Below are positions 54,587 to 63,734 of a stretch of 64,000 bases of DNA, in pieces (the first letter of the stretch is position 1; each line of letters begins with the position of its first letter). The notes beneath the pieces were generated by a model. It worked only from the letters and a program-made list of their open reading frames with translations, was not told the origin of the DNA and did not search any database. The DNA comes from Pseudomonas graminis. GTDB lineage: Bacteria > Pseudomonadota > Gammaproteobacteria > Pseudomonadales > Pseudomonadaceae. Where the stretch lies: NCBI RefSeq assembly GCF_013201545.1, contig NZ_CP053746.1, positions 1,403,001-1,467,000 of the forward strand. The letters run 5' to 3'. A program made the position numbers and the translations under genes.

Positions 54587-55615
54587 TCAGCTCCCCGCGC
54601 CACCGTGGGCTTCTTCGAAGAAGAAATCCTTCCAGCTGTCGGCCTTGTTTTTCAGCACACCCAGCTCGTGCAGTTTTTCGGCGTAAATGAACGTGCGCTG
54701 GGGCACGACGGTGAAGTCGATTTCAGGATCGGAGACGATCTTCTCCACCAGCGGCAACGGCAGCTTGGATTTCTCGACGTCGATATAGGTCTTCGCCGCC
54801 GCAGGCTTATCGGCCTTGATGATCTTCTCGGCCTCGGCCAGTGCGTCGTAAAACGCTTTGTAGGTCTTCGGATTGTCGTCGTGGAATTTCTGGGTGGTGT
54901 AGAGCACGTTGAACGTCGCCTGGCCGCCCAGTACATCGTACGAACTCAGCACTTTATGCACCTTAGGGTTTTCCAGCTCCTGATACTGAAATGGCGGGCT
55001 GGAGAAGTGCGCGCTGATCTCAGAACCGCCGGCAATCAACGCCGACGTAGCATCCGGGTGCGGCAGGCTGACCGAAATATTGTCGAATTTCTTGAAATTG
55101 TCATTCCCGAACAGCTTGGCGGTCTCGATCTGCAAGGTGCGCGACTGGAAACCCACGCCCGCTGCCGGCACCGCAATGCGGTCCTTTTCGGTGAAGTCGT
55201 TGAGGGTTTTCACGTTCGGGTTGTTGCTGAGGAGGTAATTGGGCATCGAGCCCAGCGAGGCGATCGCCTTGACGTTCTGCTTGCCCTTGGTCCGGTCCCA
55301 GATGGTCAGCATCGGCGGAACGCCCGCCGACACGACGTCCAGCGCGCCAGCCAGCAGGGCCTCATTCATCGCGGTGGCGCCGGAAATGCTGTTCCAGTCG
55401 ACCTTGATGTCCAGGCCCTGCTCCTTGCCGTGCTTCTCGATCAGCTTCTGCTGCTGAACGACGTCCAGAATCAGATAACCGATGCCGAACTGCTGGGCGA
55501 TGCTGATCCTGCCTTCAGCGTGAGCGCCGTTGCTCAACAAGGCCAGCCCCAGTGCGGCGGCGAGCGTGGTCAGTGTCGGGCGCTTGAACGGTGCAACTCT
55601 CTTTGGAAAATTCAT
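54587..55615 (-). CDS. sulfonate/sulfate-ester-type ABC transporter binding protein
   Basis: A 342-residue NMT1/SsuA-TauA family periplasmic protein. The signal peptide ends near NGAHA, and the mature start is EGRISIAQQFGIGYLILDVV. Characteristic are GLDIKVDWNSISGATAMNEA and LLAGALDVVSAGVPPMLTIW, where the binding residues for sulfonates lie. It is last in a minus-strand unit behind a permease, ATPase and TauD-type dioxygenase, the gene content of P. putida ats and tau clusters. The substrate is probably an alkyl sulfonate or sulfate ester. Confidence 0.88.
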   Translation of the reverse strand: MNFPKRVAPFKRPTLTTLAAALGLALLSNGAHAEGRISIAQQFGIGYLILDVVQQQKLIEKHGKEQGLDIKVDWNSISGATAMNEALLAGALDVVSAGVPPMLTIWDRTKGKQNVKAIASLGSMPNYLLSNNPNVKTLNDFTEKDRIAVPAAGVGFQSRTLQIETAKLFGNDNFKKFDNISVSLPHPDATSALIAGGSEISAHFSSPPFQYQELENPKVHKVLSSYDVLGGQATFNVLYTTQKFHDDNPKTYKAFYDALAEAEKIIKADKPAAAKTYIDVEKSKLPLPLVEKIVSDPEIDFTVVPQRTFIYAEKLHELGVLKNKADSWKDFFFEEAHGGAGS

Positions 55616-55702
55616 ACATTTCTCACGATGAAGGCGAAAGGGGTGACAGCCTCATTGCCTATCAAGCGGCCACAAGGCGGAGTGTTCGTTTGATAAAGCA
55701 GA

Positions 55703-56578
55703 TCAACGCTGCATGCCCCACCGCTTCACGGTCAGGCGCTCGACGTTGCTGAACAGCAGGTTTTCCACCAGCAGACCGATGATGATCACCGCCGCCAGAC
55801 CCGCGAACACCTTGTCGGTGTACAGCTCGTTGCGGTTCTGAAAGATGTACCAGCCCAGACCGCCCTTGCCCGAAGACGCACCGAACACCAGTTCTGCGGC
55901 GATGAGGGTTCGCCAGGCAAACGCCCAGCCGACCTTCAGGCCAGCAAGAATCGACGGCAGCGCAGCGGGGATCAGGATGTACCAGACGAACCGCAGGCCC
56001 TTGAGGCCATAGTTGCGCCCGGCCATGCGCTGGGTTTCAGAGACGCCGAGAAACCCCGCGTACGTGTTCAATGCCAGCGCCCAGAGCACGGAGTGCACCA
56101 GCACGAAGATCAGGCTGTTCTCACCCAGGCCAAACCACAGCAGCGACAGCGGCAGCAGCGCGATGGCCGGCAACGGGTTGAACATCGCCGTCAGGGTGCC
56201 GAGCAGGTCGCGACCCAGTTGAGTGGACACCGCCAGCGTGGTCAGGCCGAACGCAAGGACGATGCCGATCAGGTAGCCCTTGACCAGGACTGTCAGGGAA
56301 ATCCAGACCTTGGTCAGCAACTCGCCGCTGGCGATGCCGTCGATAAACGCCGAAGCGGTTTGCAGAAAGCTCGGCAGCAGCAGGTCGTTGCCCTGAATGC
56401 GGGCGGCGATTTCCCAGATGATTGCCAGGGCGGCGAGGATGACGGCCTTGCGCACCCAACTGACCTGCCAGATGCGTTGCGCGAGGGGAATGTCGCGGGC
56501 CAGATCTTCCTGAGTGAAAGGCTCCAGCACGACTTCGTATTCTTCCCGCAGAGGGGGTGAAAGGCTCATGGGTGACAT
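55703..56578 (-). CDS. sulfonate-type ABC transporter permease
   Basis: A 291-residue SsuC/TauC-type permease with about six helices (KAVILAALAIIWEIAARI, LVHSVLWALALNTYAGFLGV, VFAGLAAVIIIGLLVENLL). The coupling loop reads RMAGRNYGLKGLRFVWYILI. The N-terminal 35 residues are hydrophilic and longer than usual. It forms the channel of the neighbouring transporter. Confidence 0.92.
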   Translation of the reverse strand: MSPMSLSPPLREEYEVVLEPFTQEDLARDIPLAQRIWQVSWVRKAVILAALAIIWEIAARIQGNDLLLPSFLQTASAFIDGIASGELLTKVWISLTVLVKGYLIGIVLAFGLTTLAVSTQLGRDLLGTLTAMFNPLPAIALLPLSLLWFGLGENSLIFVLVHSVLWALALNTYAGFLGVSETQRMAGRNYGLKGLRFVWYILIPAALPSILAGLKVGWAFAWRTLIAAELVFGASSGKGGLGWYIFQNRNELYTDKVFAGLAAVIIIGLLVENLLFSNVERLTVKRWGMQR

Positions 56579-56608
56579 CTCTTGATTAAGCAGCTCGGCT
56601 GACCGCGA

Positions 56609-57490
56609 TCAGTAGGCAATACGAACATCCTGAAACCGCAGATCCGGCTCGACCGCAGGCGCTTCGCCCTCATCGAACAGCAGCCGGTGAATGCGCTGCG
56701 CAGAGGCCTGAAACTCGACGCCGCCGAGGCTCTTCAAGTTGTACTGATGGCTGTTGATCTCGGCGCGCACTCGGCCAGGATGGGGCGAGAGCAGCAGAAT
56801 CCGGTTGCCCACCACCAGTGCTTCTTCGATGGAGTGGGTCACGAACAGCAGCGTGAAGCGCACCTCTTCCCACAGCTCCAGCAGCTCTTCCTGCATCTTG
56901 CGGCGAGTCAACGCATCAAGCGCGGCGAAGGGCTCGTCCATGAGCAGGATCTTGGGTTGCATCGCCAGCGCCCGGGCAATCGCCACGCGCGCCTTCATGC
57001 CGCCGGACAACGTATGGGGATAGGCATCGGCGAAAGCGCTCAGGCCGACTTTCTCCAGGTAATACCGCGCACGCTCCTCGGCTTCACGACGCTTAAGGGT
57101 GCGCGAAGCCAGCAGCGGAAACATGACGTTCTGGATCACCGTCTTCCATGGCGGCAACTGGTCGAATTCCTGAAACACCACAATTCTGTCCGGCCCCGGC
57201 TCCTTTACCTCCTGGCCGGCCAGACGAATCTGCCCTTCGCTGGGCTGAATGAACCCGGCCACGGCCTTGAGCAGCGTTGACTTGCCGCAGCCCGACGGGC
57301 CAAGCAGGACAAAACGGTCGGCCGGATCGATTTCAAAACTGACTTGATGGGTGGCCCGCACCACGCGTTCCGGCGTGCGGTATTCAAGGCTGACGCCCTG
57401 TACTTGCAGCAGCGCTTCAGCGGTGGGCTGATTGGCCTGTTGCGCGTTCAAGCGATCGCTAGCCGTGTGGCTTTGCAGAACAGCGTTCAT
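56609..57490 (-). CDS. sulfonate-type ABC transporter ATP-binding protein
   Basis: A 293-residue ABC ATPase from the ATG at 57490 (MNAVLQSHTASD, AGGAGAG upstream). Walker A is LLGPSGCGKSTLLKAVAGFI, the Q-loop VFQEFDQLPPWKTVIQNVMF (the DQLPPW form is common in SsuB/TauB-type ATPases), the signature TLSGGMKARVAIARALAM and Walker B ILLMDEPFAALDALT. A 30-residue N-terminal extension precedes the fold. Confidence 0.93.
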   Translation of the reverse strand: MNAVLQSHTASDRLNAQQANQPTAEALLQVQGVSLEYRTPERVVRATHQVSFEIDPADRFVLLGPSGCGKSTLLKAVAGFIQPSEGQIRLAGQEVKEPGPDRIVVFQEFDQLPPWKTVIQNVMFPLLASRTLKRREAEERARYYLEKVGLSAFADAYPHTLSGGMKARVAIARALAMQPKILLMDEPFAALDALTRRKMQEELLELWEEVRFTLLFVTHSIEEALVVGNRILLLSPHPGRVRAEINSHQYNLKSLGGVEFQASAQRIHRLLFDEGEAPAVEPDLRFQDVRIAY

Positions 57491-57504
57491 GGAGCTCTCC
57501 TGAA

Positions 57505-58398
57505 TCAGAACGGCGCATCGCCCTGAATGGTGGTGCGGTGAAGGCGACGGCGCAGGTGGTCGGGCGTGCCACCGGCCAGATGAATCAGCGAACGGTTGTC
57601 CCAAAACACCATGTCGTTCTCCTGCCACTTGTGGCGGTAAACGCCTTCCGGGCGAACGCTGTGGGCGTACAGCTCAGTCAGAATCGCCTGACTCTCGTCT
57701 TCCGGCAGGCCGACGATGTGGGTCGTGAAGCCTTCGCTGACGAACAGCGCCTTGCGCCCGTTTTCCGGGTGGGTACGCACGATCGGGTGGCTGACCACCG
57801 CGACCTGGGCCAACTGTTCAGCGCTGAGGGTCGGGCGCCAGTTATCGGCGTTATGCCCATGGCTGTAGCGCGAGGTGTAACTGTGTACGGCGCTGAGCCC
57901 TTCCACGGCTTTGCGCAGGTGCTCAGGCAGCGTGTCCCAGGCCAGGTGCATGTCAGCGAACAGGGTGTCGCCGCCTTCGCTTGGCAGCTCCTGGGCGTAG
58001 AGCATCGAGCCCAGGCTCGGCAGCTCTTTGTAGGAAAGATCCGAGTGCCAGTATTTGCCGGCATCGCCCAGCCCGACCGGCTGACCGTTCTCGACAATAT
58101 TGGAGACGATCAGAATCTCGGGATGATGGGCGAGCAGGAATTGCTTAAGCACGTGAATCTGTAGAACGCCAAAACGGCGGCTGAAATCGATCTGTTGCTG
58201 TGGAGTGATGTGCTGATCGCGAAAAACGACAACGTGATAATCGAGATGCGCTTGGTGCACGCGGGCAAAATCAGCGTCGTTGAGCGGACGGGACAGATCC
58301 AGACCGACGATTTCCGCGCCCACCTTTTCGGCGAATGGACGCACATCGAACGGCTGACCGGGCGCTTGCTCGGAAGACGCGTGGGAGGCTGCTGGCAT
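57505..58398 (-). CDS. TauD/TfdA family Fe(II)/2-oxoglutarate dioxygenase, AtsK/TauD-like
   Basis: A 297-residue non-haem iron oxygenase. The iron facial triad is visible as His and Asp in KYWHSDLSYKELPSLGSMLY and the distal His in SLIHLAGGTPDHLRRRLHRT, whose arginines bind 2-oxoglutarate. RTHPENGRKALFVSEGFTTH is the classic TauD/AtsK segment. TauD releases sulfite from taurine; AtsK cleaves alkyl sulfate esters. As first gene of the unit it supplies sulfur imported by the adjacent transporter. Confidence 0.9.
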   Translation of the reverse strand: MPAASHASSEQAPGQPFDVRPFAEKVGAEIVGLDLSRPLNDADFARVHQAHLDYHVVVFRDQHITPQQQIDFSRRFGVLQIHVLKQFLLAHHPEILIVSNIVENGQPVGLGDAGKYWHSDLSYKELPSLGSMLYAQELPSEGGDTLFADMHLAWDTLPEHLRKAVEGLSAVHSYTSRYSHGHNADNWRPTLSAEQLAQVAVVSHPIVRTHPENGRKALFVSEGFTTHIVGLPEDESQAILTELYAHSVRPEGVYRHKWQENDMVFWDNRSLIHLAGGTPDHLRRRLHRTTIQGDAPF

Positions 58399-58704
58399 GA
58401 GAACTCCGACTCCAAAAGGTGTGGCTGAGGAGGGAGGACTTTAAAGCTATAAGAAGTGAATTTTAAATATCGTTAGAGCATATGCATAGCGCCGAACGAC
58501 CTAGGGACGGCCGTCGGCCATCATCGTCATCAGCGCAGTCGCAAGCCGATGAATGCTGACGATCCATGAGCTCTGAACGCAAAAAACGCGCTTGCCCGGC
58601 ACCATTCCCTGCACCCGATGACAATGCGTCAGCGGAGCGGGAACAGCGGCGGGCAAGCGCGTTTTTATCAATGAACCCGCTGCAATCGCGCGTTCAGGCC
58701 TTCA
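58399..58704. other. gap between the dioxygenase operon and metQ-like gene
   Basis: 306 bp. The dioxygenase-proximal part is A/T-rich (AAGTGAATTTTAAATATCGT around 58453-58472) and probably carries its promoter. The metQ-proximal part holds a large hairpin (58582-58666). No gene is supported. Confidence 0.5.
58582..58666. terminator. long perfect-stem hairpin downstream of the second metQ
   Basis: AAAAACGCGCTTGCCCG (58582-58598) pairs over 17 bp with CGGGCAAGCGCGTTTTT (58650-58666), enclosing 51 nt with smaller dyads such as TGAC-N5-GTCA. Flanking A and T runs make it a terminator for the minus-strand metQ-like gene; it could also be a dispersed repeat. Confidence 0.75.
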
Positions 58705-59493
58705 TCAGAACGCCGGCAATACCGCGCCGTCGTACTTCTTGTTGATGAAGTCTTTGACTTGCTGGCTGGTCAACGCCTTGGACAGCTTCTCGATCGCGTC
58801 GGTATGGGCGTTGTCGGTACGGGTCACCAGGTAGTTCACATACGGCGAGTCGGCACCTTCCAGAATCAGCGCATCCTTTTTAGGGCTGAGCTTGGCTTCC
58901 AGCGCGTAATTGGTGTTGATCAGATCCAGGTCAACCTGATCCAGCGCGCGCGGCAGCAGCGCCGATTCCAGCTCGCGGAATTTCAGTTTCTTCGGGTTGG
59001 TGGCGATGTCTTTTGGCGTCGACAAGGCGTTGGTCGGGTCCTTCAGGGTGATCAGGCCGTTCTTCTGCAACAGCAGCAGGGCGCGGCCGGCGTTGCTGCC
59101 TTCGTTCGGAATGGCAACGGTTGCGCCTTCAGGCAACTGATCGATGGACTTCCACTTCTTCGAGTAGCCGCCGAACGGTTCGACGTGTACGCCGACGCCG
59201 GTCACCAGGGTGGCGCCCTTGCCTTTGTTGAAGCCGTCCAGGTAAGGCTTGGTCTGGAAGTAGTTGGCGTCCAGACGCTTCTCGTTCAGTTGCACGTTCG
59301 GCTGCACATAGTCAGTGAAGACCTTGATCTGCAGGTCCACGCCTTCTTTGGCCAGTTCAGGCTTGATCAGCTCGAGGATCTCGGCGTGCGGAACAGCGGT
59401 GGCGCCCACGACGAGCTTCTCGGCCGCTTGAGCAGCGCTGATGCCCAGGGAGAGAGCAGCCGCCAGTGCGGTGAACAAAAACGTCTTCTTCAT
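58705..59493 (-). CDS. metQ: MetQ/NlpA family ABC transporter binding protein, lone copy
   Basis: A 262-residue binding protein. The signal peptide (FTALAAALSLGISAAQA) precedes AEKLVVGATAVPHAEILELI. NlpA-family landmarks follow: KVFTDYVQPNVQLNEKRLDA, NYFQTKPYLDGFNKGKGATL, GGYSKKWKSIDQLPEGATVA and FINKKYDGAVLPAF. It differs from the metQ at 43.2 kb and has no MetN/MetI neighbour, so it must borrow a transporter or act elsewhere. Set within the organosulfur block, next to the sigma-54-activator-like gene. Confidence 0.9.
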   Translation of the reverse strand: MKKTFLFTALAAALSLGISAAQAAEKLVVGATAVPHAEILELIKPELAKEGVDLQIKVFTDYVQPNVQLNEKRLDANYFQTKPYLDGFNKGKGATLVTGVGVHVEPFGGYSKKWKSIDQLPEGATVAIPNEGSNAGRALLLLQKNGLITLKDPTNALSTPKDIATNPKKLKFRELESALLPRALDQVDLDLINTNYALEAKLSPKKDALILEGADSPYVNYLVTRTDNAHTDAIEKLSKALTSQQVKDFINKKYDGAVLPAF

Positions 59494-59699
59494 GCGATGT
59501 CCTTAATAGAAATCGGGTCGCCTCGTAGGCGACTTGTCTTCGGTCTGCCGCGGGATCGGCCCTTGGCAGGGTGGCGGCTGATGCGGACAGTACCGAGATT
59601 TTTTATTCCGAGACAATACTTTTTAGTCGGATGGTTATGCTTTTTCGTTCTCAGTGAGCATTTTGCCACCCGCTGCTTGGCGCCAAGGCCGAAGCGCCA

Positions 59700-60524
59700 T
59701 CAGCGAACAGGCAGATTCAGATGCTCGGGCAGGATCTCCGCGCCGCTGCTGACCAGCAGCGCGAAGTGGATGACGTTCTCCAGCTCCCGCGTGTTGCCCG
59801 GCCAGTAATGGGCTTCGAGCACCCGCTGCGCGTCTTCGCTGATCAACGGCATCTCGAAATCGAAGCGCTGGCTGTAAATCCCCAGGAAGTACTCGGCCAA
59901 TGGCAGGATGTTGCCCGGCTGCTCGCGCAACGCCGGCAGGTCGAGGCGTCCTTCGTTCAAGTAGCGATAAAGCCGCTCATGGAATTTGCCGGCGGCGACA
60001 GCCAGGCGCAGATCGATGCTGGTCGCGGCGACCAGCCTGACGTCGACCTGGCTGGGCTGCGTGGCGCCGACGCGGGTGACTTCGTGGTTCTCCAACGCGG
60101 CCAACAACTTTATCTGAATGGCCATGGGCAGATCGGCGATCTCATCCAGATACAGCGTGCCGCCCGTTGCGGAGCCGAACCAGCCGGCCCGACTGCTGGC
60201 AGAACCGCTATGGGCGCCAGCGGCGTACCCGAACAACTCGGCGTCGGCGTAGGTCGAGCTGATAGCACCGCAGTTGACCGATACGAACAACCCGGCCCGG
60301 TCGCTGCCACGGTGAATATGACGCGCCAGCAATTCCTTGCCTGTGCCGGATTCGCCGCGGATCAGTACCGGCAAGTCCAGCGGCGCCAGCAGCTCCATCT
60401 CTTCACGCAATTGGCGCGATCGCGGATCGATGAACACCAAGGCCTTGGCGCGGATGCTCAGCGGGCTTTTTTCAGCATCAGGGAAGGTCAACAGCGGGTT
60501 GCTCGAAATGTCGGAAAGGCTCAT
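59700..60524 (-). CDS. sigma-54-interaction-type AAA+ protein without DNA-binding domain
   Basis: A 274-residue protein consisting of a short N-terminus and the AAA+ domain of sigma-54 activators. Walker A is LIRGESGTGKELLARHIH (about residues 53-70), Walker B GGTLYLDEIADLPMAIQIKL, and the end carries HYWPGNTRELENVIHF. The position of the sigma-54-contacting GAFTGA reads GAHSGS. It ends at HLNLPVR with no Fis-type helix-turn-helix; I translated the 60 nt beyond the stop and found none. The overall sequence recalls SfnR-like regulators of dimethylsulfone use, which do have a DNA-binding domain. It may act with a partner, or be inactive. Confidence 0.8.
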   Translation of the reverse strand: MSLSDISSNPLLTFPDAEKSPLSIRAKALVFIDPRSRQLREEMELLAPLDLPVLIRGESGTGKELLARHIHRGSDRAGLFVSVNCGAISSTYADAELFGYAAGAHSGSASSRAGWFGSATGGTLYLDEIADLPMAIQIKLLAALENHEVTRVGATQPSQVDVRLVAATSIDLRLAVAAGKFHERLYRYLNEGRLDLPALREQPGNILPLAEYFLGIYSQRFDFEMPLISEDAQRVLEAHYWPGNTRELENVIHFALLVSSGAEILPEHLNLPVR

Positions 60525-60659
60525 GGCAGGCTCCCGCCCCGGCCATCCATTGACCGAAGCGTTTTTAAAAAAAAGGCCGCAGCGCCTGTCGGTTCACTGC
60601 GGCGAAAGTGATCGTGAGAAAAGAGGTCCCAAGCGCAACAACCGGCGCGAACGCGGTGG

Positions 60660-61241
60660 TCATGCGCGGCGGCGGTTGAAATGTTCGATGCGCCCTTGCA
60701 GCCGGTACAGGTAAGCGAAACCCTGTTCCCAGCGTTGATGGCCGGACTTCACGTTGATATGACCCGCGCCGCTGAGGATGCCGATTTCCGCGCCCCAGTT
60801 GCGGGCCATCTCCATCGCGCGCAACGCGCTGACGGCTGAATCGTTGTCCGAGCTGACGACTTGGGTCGGGAACGGCAGCAGGTGCTCGGGAATCGGCGCG
60901 AAATTACGAATAGCAGGCGGGCAATTGGGCCGTTCGACGTCAGCGGGGGCCACCAGCAGGGCGCCGCGCACCTGACCCAAACTCGCCAGTGGCGCCAGCT
61001 GCGCCCAATGGGCGACGGTGACGCAACCCAGGCTGTGGGCGATGAGAATCACCGGCGTGCTGTCAGAGGCGATAACGCGTTGCAGCTCACCCACCCAATC
61101 TTCTCGACGCGGCTTGAGCCAGTCGGCCTGCTCCACACGCACGCTGTTGGGCAGGCTGTTCTGCCAGTGGGTTTGCCAATGGTCGTCGGCAGATCCTTGC
61201 CAGCCTGGCACGATCAGGTAACGGATCGATTCGTTATGCAT
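60660..61241 (-). CDS. RBBP9/YdeN family alpha/beta hydrolase
   Basis: A 193-residue serine hydrolase from the ATG at 61241 (MHNESIRYLIVPGWQGSADD), which has AGGAGG about 8 nt upstream. Known RBBP9/YdeN landmarks are VPGWQGSADDHWQTHWQ, the nucleophile Ser in LIAHSLGCVTVAHW, an Asp in VVSSDNDSAVS and His in GAGHINVKSGHQRWEQG. Substrate unknown. Members often lie beside sulfur-starvation genes in Pseudomonas, as here. It precedes the sigma-54-like gene on the same strand by 135 bp, so co-transcription is possible. Confidence 0.85.
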   Translation of the reverse strand: MHNESIRYLIVPGWQGSADDHWQTHWQNSLPNSVRVEQADWLKPRREDWVGELQRVIASDSTPVILIAHSLGCVTVAHWAQLAPLASLGQVRGALLVAPADVERPNCPPAIRNFAPIPEHLLPFPTQVVSSDNDSAVSALRAMEMARNWGAEIGILSGAGHINVKSGHQRWEQGFAYLYRLQGRIEHFNRRRA

Positions 61242-61533
61242 GGCCTTCGCCTCCTGCATGCTGCGTTCATGGGGGCGAGTATAGGGATCGGACATATATT
61301 CGAAAAAGAATAAGAAGCTATTTATTAATAGCTCGAAAACATATGCCGCGACTTCAGGGGACGGCGCAAAAAAGAGGGCCACCCCCTGCCTTAAAGGGGT
61401 GACCCTGAGAATCACGCTGTCTGCCCCCAGCTCGCCGGGGATGAGCAGAGATTAAGGGACGGTTGTTACAGAAATTTTTATCCGGAGAAATTCCCCACAA
61501 GCCGGCGAGACTGGCGCAATGGGCCGCCAGGTA
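61242..61533. other. gap upstream of the RBBP9-type gene
   Basis: About 290 bp with an A/T-rich stretch near 61296-61345 (CGAAAAAGAATAAGAAGCTA) that likely contains the promoter for the minus-strand hydrolase. A dyad CCACCCC...GGGGTGACC-like element near 61379-61405 may terminate the desaturase gene. No gene is supported. Confidence 0.4.
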
Positions 61534-62604
61534 TTAACCCCGCGCAGGCTTGAGCACCGGGTCATTCTCGGCCACCCGTTCAAACCGGTTCGCCCGTCCG
61601 AAGGTGCCGAAATCATTGAAGCGCACCCCCATTTCGGCCATCACCTTGTGCGCAACGGGCGCCGTCATCTGACGGATGTAAAACGGCTCCTTCACCACGA
61701 AGTGATGAATACCGTGGGTGCTGCCGAAGTTGAAGCAGAACGCCTGCATCGGCCACATCCACCACGGATTGAGCACTTGGGTCTGCTGCATGACATTCCC
61801 CATCTCGACGTCGCCGTAGTAATGCATGTTCGAACTGACGAAATGCAGACAGAAGGTACGCAGCACGTTCGGACCCACCAAAACCACGACAGCGACGTCG
61901 ATGACGTGCATGACCGCCAGCGTATTCGCCGACCAGTCAATCGAGCTGCCCATCAGGCCGGCAATGCCGTTGGCGGCATGGAAGCCAAGAAACACGTACC
62001 AAGCGCCCCAATTGAGCAGCGCCAGCGGCGCATAGACACGCAGGGTGCGCTTCAGAATGCTGAATTTATGCGTCCAGGTTTTCGCCCGCAGCATGCGGAT
62101 CAGCGACGACATGACGTTGTCGCCCACCATCAACAGCCGCGCCAAGCCCCACGGCTCGCCATTGGTGATAGCGCGCTCTTCCATATCCGCCTCGGTCCCG
62201 GACACCTTGTGGTGATTGAGGTGCAGGTGCCGCCGAATCCAGGGATTGATCGTGCTCGGACGCGCCAGCCAGACCAGCGCCAGCATCAGGTTGTGGGACA
62301 CGCGCTGCTTGCGGAAATACATGCTGTGGATCAGGTCGTGTTCAAGCTCGTGGGTCAGCGAAGCGAGGAACGCATTCAGCAGCAGACACGCCCACCAGGC
62401 CAGGTAACCCCCGAGATAGAGCGCCGCGCTGCCGATCATGCCGATGAGTGCGAAGCACAGGATGCCGGCGCCGATGGCGTCCTGGTGCCGCAGCACTGGA
62501 TACCGTTCTCGCAGCACGGCGCCATGGGCGGACACCACCGCACGAATATGCGCTGATCGTTGTTGTGCATTCAGTCCGGCAGCACTTGCAGAAGTGTCGT
62601 GCAT
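61534..62604 (-). CDS. membrane fatty acid desaturase / alkane hydroxylase family
   Basis: A 356-residue diiron membrane enzyme from the ATG at 62604 (MHDTSASAAGLNAQQRSAHI; CGGAGAATGGAAG upstream). The His boxes are THELEHDLIHSMYF, RRHLHLNHHKVSG and THGIHHFV, with paired membrane helices (CFALIGMIGSAALYLGGYLA; LLNWGAWYVFLGFHAANGIA) between them. It would insert a double bond or hydroxyl into a lipid chain. Divergent from an AraC-type regulator with 110 bp between starts, so it is a likely target of it. Confidence 0.88.
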   Translation of the reverse strand: MHDTSASAAGLNAQQRSAHIRAVVSAHGAVLRERYPVLRHQDAIGAGILCFALIGMIGSAALYLGGYLAWWACLLLNAFLASLTHELEHDLIHSMYFRKQRVSHNLMLALVWLARPSTINPWIRRHLHLNHHKVSGTEADMEERAITNGEPWGLARLLMVGDNVMSSLIRMLRAKTWTHKFSILKRTLRVYAPLALLNWGAWYVFLGFHAANGIAGLMGSSIDWSANTLAVMHVIDVAVVVLVGPNVLRTFCLHFVSSNMHYYGDVEMGNVMQQTQVLNPWWMWPMQAFCFNFGSTHGIHHFVVKEPFYIRQMTAPVAHKVMAEMGVRFNDFGTFGRANRFERVAENDPVLKPARG

Positions 62605-62714
62605 GCTTCCATTCTCCGGTTTCAGGATGAGAAAACGTGGCACCACTGTGCCGCTTCAGGAGGGAAGTTGCCTGACCGTGAACGCCAATCTGTAGACCGG
62701 AAGCGCCAACCTAT

Positions 62715-63722
62715 ATGCCTGAGCCGAGCATCCTCGCCAGCTGGACCCGCGCCCTGCGCAAGCAACTCGATGCCCTCGGCCTCGACAGTCTCGCGCTGAG
62801 CCAGGCTGCGGGCCTGGATCCGCAACTGATGGATAATCCCAACGCGCGATACCCGGTGACAGTGACCACCCGTTTTTGGGAACTCGCCGTGCAGGCCAGT
62901 GGCGATCCAGCGCTGGGCTTGCGGGTGTCACGGTTCGTCAGCCCGACGACTTTCCATGCGCTCGGTTACGCGCTGGTCGCCAGCGGCTCGTTGCGTGAGG
63001 TGTTCGAGCGCATCGTGCGTTATCACCCGGTGGTGAGCGACGCGCTGGTCATGAGTTTTGAACGCGTGGACGAGCATTACGAGTTTCGTTTCCGCGTGCC
63101 CGACGGCAGCCCGATGCCGGCCAATGAGGCGATGGACGCCTTCGCCGCAATCTACGTGCGCACCTGCCGCAACCGCCTGGGGCGTCATTACGCGCCGCTG
63201 GCAGTGCACCTGATGCGGCCGCAACCGGAAGATCCGCAGCCGTGGCATGCCGTCTTTCGTGCGCCGCTGTTCTTCGGTGCGGCGGAGAACCTGCTGATCT
63301 TCTCCTGTGAGGATTTCGACAGCCATCTGGACGACGCCAATCCCGAGCTGGCCGAGCACAACGAGGCCGTGCTCAACCGCACCCTGGAGCAACTCAGCGC
63401 ACTGACCTGGGAGCGCAAGGTGCGCGGCGCCATCGAAACTCAATTGCCGGAAGGCGAGCCGTCCGCCGAGCACATCGCCCACACGCTGCACCTGAGCTTG
63501 CGCAGCCTTCAGCGCCACTTGGCCGACGAAGGTTGTCGCTACGATCTGCTGCTCAATCAGTGCCGGCAGAATCTGGCGCTGCAACACATGCGCGACCCCG
63601 GTTGCTCGCTCAGTGAAGTGGCCTATCTGCTCGGCTTCGCTGACACCAGCAGTTTCAGCCGCGCGTTCAAGCGCTGGACCGGCATGACGCCCAGCCAGTA
63701 CCGCGAAGGTATGAATCGCTGA
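62715..63722 (+). CDS. AraC family transcriptional regulator
   Basis: A 335-residue regulator of the ArgR/OruR-like subgroup. The N-terminal 200 residues are the arabinose-binding-like or DUF-type ligand domain (YPVTVTTRFWELAVQASGDP, ALGLRVSRFVSPTTFHALGY). The C-terminal double helix-turn-helix includes AHTLHLSLRSLQRHLADEG and LSEVAYLLGFADTSSFSRAF, then KRWTGMTPSQYREG. It likely controls the divergent desaturase; the effector is unknown. Confidence 0.93.
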   Translation: MPEPSILASWTRALRKQLDALGLDSLALSQAAGLDPQLMDNPNARYPVTVTTRFWELAVQASGDPALGLRVSRFVSPTTFHALGYALVASGSLREVFERIVRYHPVVSDALVMSFERVDEHYEFRFRVPDGSPMPANEAMDAFAAIYVRTCRNRLGRHYAPLAVHLMRPQPEDPQPWHAVFRAPLFFGAAENLLIFSCEDFDSHLDDANPELAEHNEAVLNRTLEQLSALTWERKVRGAIETQLPEGEPSAEHIAHTLHLSLRSLQRHLADEGCRYDLLLNQCRQNLALQHMRDPGCSLSEVAYLLGFADTSSFSRAFKRWTGMTPSQYREGMNR

Positions 63723-63734
63723 CCGGCGACGCCA

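Noticed and set aside
59563..59579. Sigma-54 -24/-12-like sequence (TTGGCAGGGTGGCGGCT)
   Set aside because: The spacing fits, but the -12 element has two mismatches and it points away from the neighbouring minus-strand genes.
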